In this document: positions 1 through 5,510 of the stretch, piece by piece
Layout of the letters: each line of letters begins with the position of its first letter
How positions within the stretch are numbered: position 1 is the stretch's first letter
Source: an uncultured Roseburia sp.
Lineage (GTDB): Bacteria; Bacillota; Clostridia; Lachnospirales; Lachnospiraceae
Assembly: GCA_900548205.1 (NCBI GenBank)
Contig: URJS01000098.1
Span: 1-5,675 of the forward strand
Length of the DNA stretch: 5,675 nt
Direction: 5' to 3'
Translations under genes and position numbers: made by a program
Notes under the pieces: model-generated
The model's input: the letters and a program-made list of their open reading frames with translations, nothing else
Told to the model about the DNA's origin: nothing
The model's database searches: none

Positions 1-368
1 AGCCCGCCTGTGATCGTCACTGCCGCAGTAAAAAGCTGCTCCAGCAGGAGCACCTTTGCGAGATGCTTCTTTTCCATACCCAGAATATTATAGATCCCAA
101 GCTCCTTTTTCCTGCGTTTCATCAAAAAACTGTTTGTGTAAAATAAAAAAATACTGACAAAAACGCCGACCACCACAACGCCAAATGTTAAGATCATCCG
201 AATGTCCTGCGCTCCGCCGCCAAGACTGGAGAGTCCCGGATTGTCCTGCATTGCCATTACCAGATAAAACATTGCAACAGAGACGATTCCGGTCAGCAGA
301 TAGGGCAGGTAAAACCGCCGATTACTTTTCATATTGATAGCTGCCAGTTTTCTATATAATTGTATCAC
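1..368 (-). CDS. BceB/FtsX-type ABC transporter permease, N-terminal part only (cut by window edge)
   Basis: Only the first 122 codons are visible; the rest lies beyond the left edge. I place the start at a GTG (368-366) because GGGAGG sits six bases upstream of it; an in-frame ATG at codon 13 is the alternative. The visible protein has a basic amphipathic start, a membrane helix at about residues 19-40, a second at about 57-78, then the stretch FLMKRRKKELGIYNILGM (81-98) leading into the next hydrophobic region. That basic loop (KRRKKELGIYNILGM) after the second helix is characteristic of FtsX-family permeases, and the overall start resembles BceB-type permeases of antimicrobial-peptide resistance transporters. 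In that family the permease works with a BceA-type ATPase and also carries the peptide signal to a partner BceS histidine kinase. The gene starts 18 bp after the BceA-like gene, so the two form an operon. Confidence is high for the family. The substrate is unknown. Confidence 0.88.
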   Translation of the reverse strand, partial: MIQLYRKLAAINMKSNRRFYLPYLLTGIVSVAMFYLVMAMQDNPGLSSLGGGAQDIRMILTFGVVVVGVFVSIFLFYTNSFLMKRRKKELGIYNILGMEKKHLAKVLLLEQLFTAAVTITGG

Positions 369-386
369 GATAAACCTCCCGCTTTC

Positions 387-1184
387 TTAGCTTTCCTCTA
401 CCTCATATGCAAACGCCTCCTTCACCGGAGTACTTCCCGCCGTTAAGACCGTAAGCGTATCTGAAATCCTTGCATATAACTCCTCGGTGCGCAGATTGCC
501 GCGGTATAGCTGATGAAATACCTCGCCGTCCTTAATAAAGAGCACACGCTTTGCATGACTTGCCGCCTTAATCGAATGCGTCACCATAAGTATTGTCTGT
601 CCTCCGTCATTGATGACGTTAAAAAGCGAAAGAAGGCTGCCGGTTGCCTTAGAATCCAATGCTCCGGTCGGCTCATCTGCCAAAATGAGCTGCGGCTTTG
701 TGATCAGCGCCCGCGCGACCGCCGTCCGCTGCTTCTGCCCGCCTGATATTTCATACGGAAACTTATCCAAAAGCTCTGTGATCCCAAGCTTTCCTGCAAT
801 CGGCAAAAGCCTTGGTTCCATCTCCTCTGCCGCCACACCGGAGAGCACGAGCGGCAGCAAAATATTATCCCTGACGGAAAAGGTGTCAAGCAGATTAAAA
901 TCCTGAAACACAAATCCAAGATTGTCTCTGCGGAATGCCGAAATTTCTTTTTCACGAATTTCAACAATATTCCTTCCGTTTAAAAGAACCTCTCCTCCGG
1001 TCGGCTTATCAAGCGCCGCCAAGATATTAAGAAGCGTTGTCTTTCCCGAACCGGATTCGCCCATGATCGCCACATATTCGCCCTCCTCCACGGAGAAGTT
1101 CAGATTTGACAACGCCTGTACCTGATTGCCGCCAAACCGCGTCGTATAAATCTTCTTTAAATTCTTTACCTCTAAGATCGCCAT
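387..1184 (-). CDS. BceA-type ABC transporter ATP-binding protein
   Basis: This is a 265-aa ATPase expected to power the permease encoded 18 bp downstream, at the inner face of the membrane. Visible motifs are Walker A GESGSGKT (42-49), Q-loop Q94 in FVFQDFNLLD, signature ISGGQ (146-150), Walker B LILADE (166-171), D-loop ALD (175-177) and H-loop H203. The C-terminal tail with LYRGN and ISDTLTV is typical of BceA-like proteins rather than of LolD/MacB ATPases. The frame stays open for 25 more codons upstream, but I choose the ATG at 1184: it gives the normal MAILEVKNLKK start of this family and has AAAGGA just upstream. All catalytic residues look intact. Family knowledge ties such pairs to resistance against bacitracin, lantibiotics and other cell-wall peptides; the actual substrate cannot be read from the sequence. 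The promoter region just upstream carries a BceR-like palindrome, supporting the Bce assignment over a generic lipoprotein or macrolide exporter. Confidence 0.93.
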   Translation of the reverse strand: MAILEVKNLKKIYTTRFGGNQVQALSNLNFSVEEGEYVAIMGESGSGKTTLLNILAALDKPTGGEVLLNGRNIVEIREKEISAFRRDNLGFVFQDFNLLDTFSVRDNILLPLVLSGVAAEEMEPRLLPIAGKLGITELLDKFPYEISGGQKQRTAVARALITKPQLILADEPTGALDSKATGSLLSLFNVINDGGQTILMVTHSIKAASHAKRVLFIKDGEVFHQLYRGNLRTEELYARISDTLTVLTAGSTPVKEAFAYEVEES

Positions 1185-1229
1185 AACAATTCCTTTCTGC
1201 ACTCTGCTCATTTCTGTTTCTTTATGCTT

Positions 1230-1258
1230 AGTATAACAAAGAGGAGAAATGCCAGCCA
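1230..1258 (-). promoter_or_regulatory. Probable activator-dependent promoter for the BceAB-like operon
   Basis: On the minus strand TATACT (1235-1230) is a good -10. The hexamer 17 bp upstream (1258-1253) reads TGGCTG and is a poor -35, as expected when a response regulator must recruit RNA polymerase. Transcription would begin near 1223, giving a leader of about 40 nt before the ATG at 1184. The operator-like repeats at 1268-1304 end about 9 bp upstream of the -35. This is a prediction by eye. Confidence 0.55.
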
Positions 1259-1267
1259 TTGCTTCCG

Positions 1268-1304
1268 CTTACATTTCCCCTCTTATTTCTTACATTTCTG
1301 TAAG
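1268..1304 (-). promoter_or_regulatory. BceR-like operator: perfect palindrome plus a repeated half-site
   Basis: The minus strand holds CTTACAGAAATGTAAG (1304-1289), a perfect inverted repeat with 6-bp arms and a 4-bp spacer. It matches the TNACA-N4-TGTAA pattern known for BceR-like response regulators of Bacillota. On the plus strand the ten bases CTTACATTTC occur at 1268-1277 and again at 1289-1298, exactly 21 bp apart, about two helical turns, which would put two regulator dimers on one DNA face. A second small palindrome, ATAAC-T-GTTAT (1305-1315), adjoins it. Site position and the family of the downstream genes support one another. No bceRS genes lie within the window, so the regulator must be encoded elsewhere. 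Confidence 0.72.
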
Positions 1305-1315
1305 ATAACTGTTAT

Positions 1316-1969
1316 TTATATATATTTTCGCAATCCTGCATACTGTGCATTTTTGCTGAGCGCTCTTTTATAGAGCATCAACGATAATCCGTACTGTACC
1401 GCACTTCCAAGAAGAATTGCCACAAAGCCGCTGCATGCTGCAGCAGGGATTGATACGCCACCAAACAGTCCAAGTGCCGCGCCAACCTGAATGACGCTTG
1501 TGCCGATCACAAATGCGATGATAAACAGTGCAGTTCCCATGACATAGGTCTTATACGCAATTCCATAATAGGTCATGATCAAAAAAATCTCAAATGTAAA
1601 CAGTACAAGTATCATCACCATATCCTCCCGCATTTCCGGTCTTGCGTTTAAGCGGAGCAGACTGATGATAAGGACTCCTCCATAGGTCAGTACAAATGCT
1701 CCTGCTGTCAAAGCTGTCGGAACTGACGTCTGCAATGCTTTTTTCCACGGCGACGTCTGTACCAGATTTGACACGGACAGCGAAGACAGCAGCTGCGCCG
1801 GAAACATTGCCGAAATCAGCAGCAGATAACCTCCCAGATACCACGTTTCAATACTCATGATAAACAGCAGCAGACCGAGCAGAAAAAAAATCCCGCCTGA
1901 CAATACTGTTGTTTTTATGCCCCACGCATAGCGCAATAGTTTAAGCCCCAGCTTCATCGATTTCATCAT
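1316..1969 (-). CDS. Six-helix membrane protein, probable ABC permease subunit (second of pair)
   Basis: This 217-aa hydrophobic protein has about six predicted membrane helices (near 21-40, 44-64, 85-105, 116-135, 143-167 and 176-200), a basic N-terminus and a basic C-terminal tail, so both ends are probably cytoplasmic. I do not recognise a specific named family. Its position as the fourth gene after a GntR regulator, an ABC ATPase and a similar membrane protein makes it a likely permease subunit. The frame opens at 1996, but I choose the ATG at 1969 because GAGGAG lies five bases before it; the adjacent ATG at 1966 is equally possible. Its start lies inside the end of the preceding gene (29-bp overlap), which suggests translational coupling and a fixed ratio of the two proteins. 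No terminator follows the stop codon, which ends only 12 bp from the palindrome of the next promoter. Confidence 0.78.
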   Translation of the reverse strand: MMKSMKLGLKLLRYAWGIKTTVLSGGIFFLLGLLLFIMSIETWYLGGYLLLISAMFPAQLLSSLSVSNLVQTSPWKKALQTSVPTALTAGAFVLTYGGVLIISLLRLNARPEMREDMVMILVLFTFEIFLIMTYYGIAYKTYVMGTALFIIAFVIGTSVIQVGAALGLFGGVSIPAAACSGFVAILLGSAVQYGLSLMLYKRALSKNAQYAGLRKYI

Positions 1970-2579
1970 AATAGCTCCTCTCCAAACGTTTCTCAATCAT
2001 TCGCAGCCCCATCACAGCAGAAAACACTGCTGCCGGTATGAGCAGCGCCGCCATAAGCACAGGGCTCTTTCCAACAAGAACGATCCCCGCCCCAAATCCG
2101 ACACCGGCAAAGGCTGACGCGATCAATCCAGCCCATGTCAGCTCAAAAAACCTCACAATCGTCACAAATACCGCCATCAGCACAGCTGTCAGCAAGCACA
2201 GTGCAAACGTCTGCATCCACAGACGCCCTGTCATACGGAAAACATCTTTTGCCGCGCCAAGAGCAATACATCCGACTGCCACTGCCGCAATATAAATCAT
2301 CTGCCGGAACAGATTGCACACAAGCGCGCTTCTCATCACGCCAAGACCTCTGTCGGAGGACTTGATATATTCCGGCAGCCCAACCCCGCGTGCGGCGATC
2401 CCTCCAAAGCTCAGCCAGTCCGCCATGATCTCTACCGACAGCAATACGAACATTGCCGCAAGACCTCCAAGCAGTACCGCAGTGATGACTGCCAACAGCG
2501 GAAGCAGCAAAAATACGATCAGACGATACAGCCTTGTCGAAAAAGTAAGGTAACATTTTATCATCCTTCTCAAACTCAC
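1941..2579 (-). CDS. Six-helix membrane protein, probable ABC permease subunit (first of pair)
   Basis: This 212-aa membrane protein has about six hydrophobic segments (near 18-36, 38-56, 92-111, 122-142, 147-169 and 172-192). A polar, probably extracytoplasmic or loop region lies at about 57-88, and the charged tail EKRLERSYYDEIDEAGA is probably cytoplasmic. The start is a GTG at 2579 with a perfect AGGAGG (2588-2583) only three bases away, an unusually short spacing; the in-frame ATG at 2564 has no better site. It begins 25 bp after the ATPase gene and overlaps the next membrane-protein gene. With that gene and the ATPase it probably forms one transporter. Known YtrC and YtrD permeases are considerably longer, so this is a compact relative at most, and direct homology is not proven here. 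Direction of transport and substrate are unknown. Confidence 0.78.
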   Translation of the reverse strand: MSLRRMIKCYLTFSTRLYRLIVFLLLPLLAVITAVLLGGLAAMFVLLSVEIMADWLSFGGIAARGVGLPEYIKSSDRGLGVMRSALVCNLFRQMIYIAAVAVGCIALGAAKDVFRMTGRLWMQTFALCLLTAVLMAVFVTIVRFFELTWAGLIASAFAGVGFGAGIVLVGKSPVLMAALLIPAAVFSAVMGLRMIEKRLERSYYDEIDEAGA

Positions 2580-2604
2580 GTCCCTCCTAACTGCACATGT
2601 CCTA

Positions 2605-3486
2605 CTAAAGGTTCAGCTTTGAATTTGCCCTCATGACTGCAACGCTGATCTGTGACAGAGACGGCGTCCCCGTATAAATATCCATCCCCGCCAGTCCGTC
2701 CAGCCTTTCTTCCAGACAAATCCCCTCAAAGCCATACGAGCTTCCGGTGTAGCTGAACAGATGCTTCTTTGCCTCCTCAGCATCCTTCGCCTCTCCCTTC
2801 ACGAGCACATATTTTTCCTTCAAATCCTCCACAAATCCGGCTTCTACGATCATTCCATGCTCCATGATCACGCAATAATCGGTCACATGCTCCATATCTG
2901 CGATGTTGTGTGTGGAGAAAAGAACACTGTGCTCTCCGCCTCCCTCCTCAAGATACTGACGCATCATACCGCAGAGACAGTCGCGCATCAGCGGGTCCAA
3001 CGGCGATGCAGGCTCATCCATGATCAGACACTCCGTTTTTCGCGCGAGCGCTGCTGCCAGCGCAAGCTTCATCCTGTTTCCATCGGACAGGCTTGACACT
3101 TTTTTCTTTCCGCTCTCATCAATGCCAAGCCCCTTACACAATTCCCGGTAACGCGCACCGTCAAATGTCTCAAACAAAAGTCCGCTCACCTCTGCCGTCT
3201 GCGCGACTGTCCAGTGCGGCAGAAAATAATTGCCAGGTCCGGTGTAGCCGATACGCTCCTTTACCTTCTCCACGTCCGTCTCCTTCTCATCAAAATAGCG
3301 GATATTCCCCTGATAATCAAGACGGATGCCGGTCATGATATTGATGAGCGTACTCTTTCCCGCTCCGTTTTCCCCGATCAGCGCTGTGGCAAAGCCCTTC
3401 GGTATCGCAAGACTTGCAATGTCCAGCTCAAAGCCTTTGTATTTTTTCTTGATATCTGTTGCCTCTATTACATATTCCATCCTCAT
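2605..3486 (-). CDS. YtrB-like ABC transporter ATP-binding protein with non-standard Q-loop and signature
   Basis: This 293-aa cytoplasmic ATPase should energise the two membrane proteins encoded downstream. It has Walker A GENGAGKST (38-46), Walker B CLIMDEP (153-159), D-loop PLD (162-164) and H-loop H193 in STHN, so ATP hydrolysis is plausible. Two motifs differ from the standard. The Q-loop region reads GYTGPGNYF (80-88), with proline where glutamine is usual, and the signature reads LSDGN (133-137) instead of LSGGQ. An extra C-terminal region of about 80 residues follows the nucleotide-binding domain, and the total length fits YtrB-type ATPases. The start ATG at 3486 overlaps the regulator's stop as ATGA and has GGAGG eight bases upstream; M3 at 3480 is a weaker alternative. 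A GntR gene directly upstream is the usual partner of this type of ATPase. Confidence 0.88.
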   Translation of the reverse strand: MRMEYVIEATDIKKKYKGFELDIASLAIPKGFATALIGENGAGKSTLINIMTGIRLDYQGNIRYFDEKETDVEKVKERIGYTGPGNYFLPHWTVAQTAEVSGLLFETFDGARYRELCKGLGIDESGKKKVSSLSDGNRMKLALAAALARKTECLIMDEPASPLDPLMRDCLCGMMRQYLEEGGGEHSVLFSTHNIADMEHVTDYCVIMEHGMIVEAGFVEDLKEKYVLVKGEAKDAEEAKKHLFSYTGSSYGFEGICLEERLDGLAGMDIYTGTPSLSQISVAVMRANSKLNL

Positions 3487-3866
3487 CGCTCTCCCTCCTC
3501 CGGCATCTGCTGCAATGCCTTTAATGTGTCAGCCAGCTCCTGGTCTGTCATGCCCGCAATCTTTGCAGCATGGATCGCCTCCAGCAGACACTCCTCTACC
3601 TTTCGCAGATGCTGCTCCTTTAACATCTCGCTGTCCTGCGCATTAACGTAAAATCCCTTTCCCTGCACCGCTGTGACAAGCCCTTCCGTTTCCAGCTGTT
3701 CGTATGCCTTCATCGTTGTGATGACGCTGATCTTTAAATCCTTCGCCAGACTGCGGATTGACGGCAGATATTCGCCTTGCGACAGCTTTCCCGCAAGAAT
3801 ATCCGTCTTGAGCGCCTCTGCAATCTGCTGATAGATCGGCACGCCGGAATTTTGTAATATCTTCAA
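3483..3866 (-). CDS. YtrA-type GntR family transcriptional regulator
   Basis: This 127-aa DNA-binding protein has a GntR winged helix over residues 8-75: PIYQQIAEALK at the start, the recognition part LPSIRSLAKDLKIS (34-47), AYEQLETEGLV (54-64) and the wing GKGFYV (69-74). The remaining 50 or so residues form a short helical tail rich in Glu, Leu and Ala, the length expected of the YtrA subfamily, which lacks the large ligand-binding domain of FadR or HutC types. Such proteins usually repress their own operon of ABC transporter genes and are released under cell-envelope stress. The start is a TTG at 3866, chosen because GGGGAG lies six to seven bases upstream and no ATG fits. It is the first gene of the operon and overlaps the ATPase gene by four bases. 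Confidence 0.92.
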   Translation of the reverse strand: MKILQNSGVPIYQQIAEALKTDILAGKLSQGEYLPSIRSLAKDLKISVITTMKAYEQLETEGLVTAVQGKGFYVNAQDSEMLKEQHLRKVEECLLEAIHAAKIAGMTDQELADTLKALQQMPEEGER

Positions 3867-3911
3867 TGTATACTCCCCTTTCCATTAACCTCTCTTTTTG
3901 TTTATATGTTA

Positions 3912-3940
3912 TATATACAGTATCATCAGTCGCTTGTCAA
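3912..3940 (-). promoter_or_regulatory. Near-consensus sigma-A promoter of the GntR-ABC operon
   Basis: The minus strand shows TTGACA (3940-3935), a 17-bp spacer and TATATA (3917-3912). Transcription would start near 3905, leaving a leader of about 40 nt before the TTG start at 3866. A 9-bp palindrome ATAC-T-GTAT (3923-3915) straddles the edge of the -10 and is a possible contact point for the GntR repressor, but it is too short to call an operator. A promoter this strong with a repressor gene directly downstream fits autorepression. Confidence 0.72.
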
Positions 3941-3969
3941 GAAAATTTTAAAATATAACGAAAATTTCT

Positions 3970-3998
3970 TTGGATTTTTGCTCTATTTATGTTATAAT
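3970..3998 (+). promoter_or_regulatory. Divergent promoter with extended -10 for the secreted-protein operon
   Basis: TTGGAT (3970-3975), a 17-bp spacer and a perfect TATAAT (3993-3998) preceded by TGT form an extended -10 promoter. Start would be near 4005. Its -35 lies 29 bp from the -35 of the oppositely directed GntR promoter, so the two could compete for polymerase or share a regulator. A second TATAAT at 4008-4013 lacks a recognisable -35. Confidence 0.65.
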
Positions 3999-4003
3999 AA
4001 TTC

Positions 4004-4021
4004 AAACTATAATATTAGTTT
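4004..4021. promoter_or_regulatory. Palindrome at the predicted transcription start (possible operator)
   Basis: AAACTA-TAATAT-TAGTTT is an 18-bp inverted repeat with 6-bp arms. It begins five bases after the -10 box of the plus-strand promoter and so covers the expected start site, where a repressor would block transcription. It could also be a weak hairpin at the RNA 5' end. No candidate regulator is identified. Confidence 0.4.
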
Positions 4022-4138
4022 TTATATGCACATCTGATCGATTACAGGAGGTGAGTCCATTGTTTTAGTTCGTGAATAAATGGCACATGTTGTTGTAATC
4101 TTTTAATCGCTAAAATATGCGATAGATTGGAGTCATAT
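4022..4138 (+). promoter_or_regulatory. Structured untranslated leader of the secreted-protein mRNA, with an orphan Shine-Dalgarno
   Basis: This leader can fold into nested stems: GATTACA (4040-4046) with TGTAATC (4094-4100), and inside it CCATT (4057-4061) with AATGG (4079-4083), extended by GT/AC across a bulge. A separate hairpin, ATCGC (4106-4110) with GCGAT (4119-4123), ends six bases before the GGAG of the downstream gene. A perfect AGGAGGTGA (4046-4054) leads to no gene: the frames after it are a few codons at most. I do not recognise a known riboswitch class. It may be a regulatory leader or the remains of an older start region. Confidence 0.4.
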
Positions 4139-5017
4139 ATGAAAAAATTACTACGCTCAATCACCAGCATTTTCTTGTCAATCATTATGTTAACAACTCT
4201 CACTGTAACTGTATATGCCTCAAATAATAGTGACACTACTTTACCGTCTGGGGAAATCTATCAACTATCCAATAATTCATATATCCTACAAGACCTATCC
4301 TCCAATACCTCTGTCAAAGCATATAATATAGAAAATGGTATCTCTGTCTTTGAACAGTACAATGGAAATCAGTTGCAAAGCAAATATCTTGTGAGACCAG
4401 AAAATGGCACTATACAAGCAACTTATTATGATTATGATTCTGATTCTGATATTGCTGAAGAATTAATCAACATACCAAGTGCCAAACGCTCTGATCTTTC
4501 TTTAGCGGATACAACCTCACAAAGGCTCGGTCGCATCCGCTTTCAATATAGTTCTGGAGAAGGAAGCGGCATCTGCGGGGCATATGTAGATTTTAAGCAA
4601 AATACTGGTTCGAAAAAATACGATATAAATGGAACATACCGAGATTTAGCGGGTCTTGCTTCATTTATTGCCTCTGTTCTTGCATTGCCTGCCGCACCTG
4701 CGCTTGGTGTTGCAAAGAGTGTATTTAGTGCTTTTAGTTTTGCACTTGGAGCAGTATCTGTAACTATTCCTTCTTGCCCGCTTGACGCAACTTATGAACA
4801 AAATGAGTATTTACTTACAGATATTGATCTTCCTTCTCATACAAATAATTTTTATGGCACAAAGTATACAATTACAGAAGCTGGAAAGCACATAAATGAT
4901 GTATACACAGACGGAACTTATTACCCAACGACATCCTGGAACGATCAAAATTTTGGAATGACCATCTATAACTATTTATTTAATTATAGTAATTGGAGAA
5001 TTTATGCATGGAACTAG
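4139..5017 (+). CDS. Secreted protein of unknown function with a Gly/Ala-rich hydrophobic middle
   Basis: I do not recognise this 292-aa protein. The start ATG at 4139 follows GGAG by six bases; a TTG four codons earlier is less likely. Residues 1-27 are a typical signal peptide (MKKLLR, a hydrophobic core, then VYA before Ser28), so the mature protein of about 265 residues is exported. An acidic, Asn/Ser/Tyr-rich N-terminal half includes YYDYDSDSD (96-104). At about 168-210 comes an uncharged stretch, apart from one Lys (193), of Gly, Ala, Ser, Leu, Val and Phe, long enough for a helical hairpin in a membrane. The only two cysteines, C145 and C213, bracket it and could form a disulfide. The C-terminus is rich in Tyr, Asn and Trp. 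The DNA is visibly more AT-rich than the ABC genes. It overlaps the next gene by 14 bp. A pore-forming or bacteriocin-like role is possible but unproven; a cell-surface protein is an alternative. Confidence 0.85.
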   Translation: MKKLLRSITSIFLSIIMLTTLTVTVYASNNSDTTLPSGEIYQLSNNSYILQDLSSNTSVKAYNIENGISVFEQYNGNQLQSKYLVRPENGTIQATYYDYDSDSDIAEELINIPSAKRSDLSLADTTSQRLGRIRFQYSSGEGSGICGAYVDFKQNTGSKKYDINGTYRDLAGLASFIASVLALPAAPALGVAKSVFSAFSFALGAVSVTIPSCPLDATYEQNEYLLTDIDLPSHTNNFYGTKYTITEAGKHINDVYTDGTYYPTTSWNDQNFGMTIYNYLFNYSNWRIYAWN

Positions 5018-5498
5018 ATTTTTCCCAAAAATAGCTTTATCAACATTTATGGTAATAATATACGTCGCGCTCCTGCTTCTCCTTGTCCTTGTCCGTTTCC
5101 CCTATTCCCGGACAGAACTCGCTGCCATAGAGGAGCAGGGAACCTTTTCAACACCCGCACAAACACTGTTTCTTACCGACAGCGTACATACCGCTTCGGA
5201 AACTTCCTTTTACTACCTTTGGAAAACTGCGGACGGCGAGCTGTATCTTTCCACAGCAACACGCTTTCCGTTTTGGAAGTCCTACGATCTGTCCAAGCCT
5301 GTGACCTTCCAACAAGCAGAACTTTATCAGCACTCTGACTTTTTCCATAAGGTCACACTCTCCTATCACGAAAATGAGCTGTCACTAGACGAGGAGACAC
5401 AGCTCTCCTTCAGCGTATTGGCGCTTCCATTTGCTTTTCTGGTACTCCTTTGGAATTTTTTTGCCGCCTGTAAGGAGAAAAAGAGGCGCACGCAGTAG
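5004..5498 (+). CDS. Bitopic membrane protein with an extracytoplasmic domain, partner of the secreted protein
   Basis: I do not recognise this 164-aa protein. It has a short basic N-terminus, a strong membrane helix at about 11-30, a polar domain at 31-133, a second helix at about 134-155 and a very basic tail (KEKKRRTQ). By the positive-inside rule both ends are cytoplasmic and the domain of about 100 residues faces outward. That domain contains many aromatic residues and no cysteine; the single cysteine is C156, at the inner end of helix two. The start ATG at 5004 has GGAG five bases upstream, inside the last codons of the preceding gene; the 14-bp overlap predicts coupled translation and a shared task. 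Codon use is clearly more GC-rich than in its partner and resembles the ABC operon. It could be a receptor, anchor or immunity-type protein for the secreted product. None of these is shown by the sequence. Confidence 0.82.
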   Translation: MHGTRFFPKIALSTFMVIIYVALLLLLVLVRFPYSRTELAAIEEQGTFSTPAQTLFLTDSVHTASETSFYYLWKTADGELYLSTATRFPFWKSYDLSKPVTFQQAELYQHSDFFHKVTLSYHENELSLDEETQLSFSVLALPFAFLVLLWNFFAACKEKKRRTQ

Positions 5499-5510
5499 AA
5501 AATTTTCATA

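Noticed and set aside
1185..1259. Longer N-terminus (25 extra codons) for the BceA-like ATPase
   Set aside because: The extra residues do not resemble the family, the upstream start has no better ribosome binding site, and it would lie upstream of the predicted promoter's -10.
1289..1304. Palindrome after the last gene of the GntR operon as a transcription terminator
   Set aside because: The stem has only six AT-rich pairs and no T-run follows on the minus strand. The TNACA-N4-TGTAA match and its position before the BceA-like gene fit an operator much better.
2143..2556. 137-codon open frame on the minus strand inside the first membrane-protein gene
   Set aside because: It overlaps a gene with clear membrane helices and its own ribosome binding site; the alternative translation is rich in Cys, Arg and Trp and has no recognisable domain.
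3214..3651. 145-codon plus-strand open frame opposite the GntR and ATPase genes
   Set aside because: It is antisense to two genes with unmistakable family motifs and its translation shows no sensible protein features.
4061..4105. Very short frames after the orphan AGGAGGTGA (TTG-TTT-stop, GTG with 8 codons, ATG with 8 codons)
   Set aside because: None combines a standard start codon with correct spacing from the Shine-Dalgarno, so I do not annotate a leader peptide; the point is kept as part of the leader finding.
4022..4138. Known riboswitch class in the leader
   Set aside because: No conserved core of a class I know (for example TPP, SAM, c-di-GMP, cobalamin, T-box) could be matched by eye.
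4042..4236. 64-codon minus-strand frame across the leader and signal-peptide region
   Set aside because: It is antisense to the signal peptide of the secreted protein and has no recognisable ribosome binding site or motif.
5498..5507. GAAAATTTTC palindrome at the stop codon of the two-helix membrane protein
   Set aside because: It is a simple A/T-tract palindrome with no loop and could not form a hairpin; such motifs are frequent by chance in AT-rich gaps.
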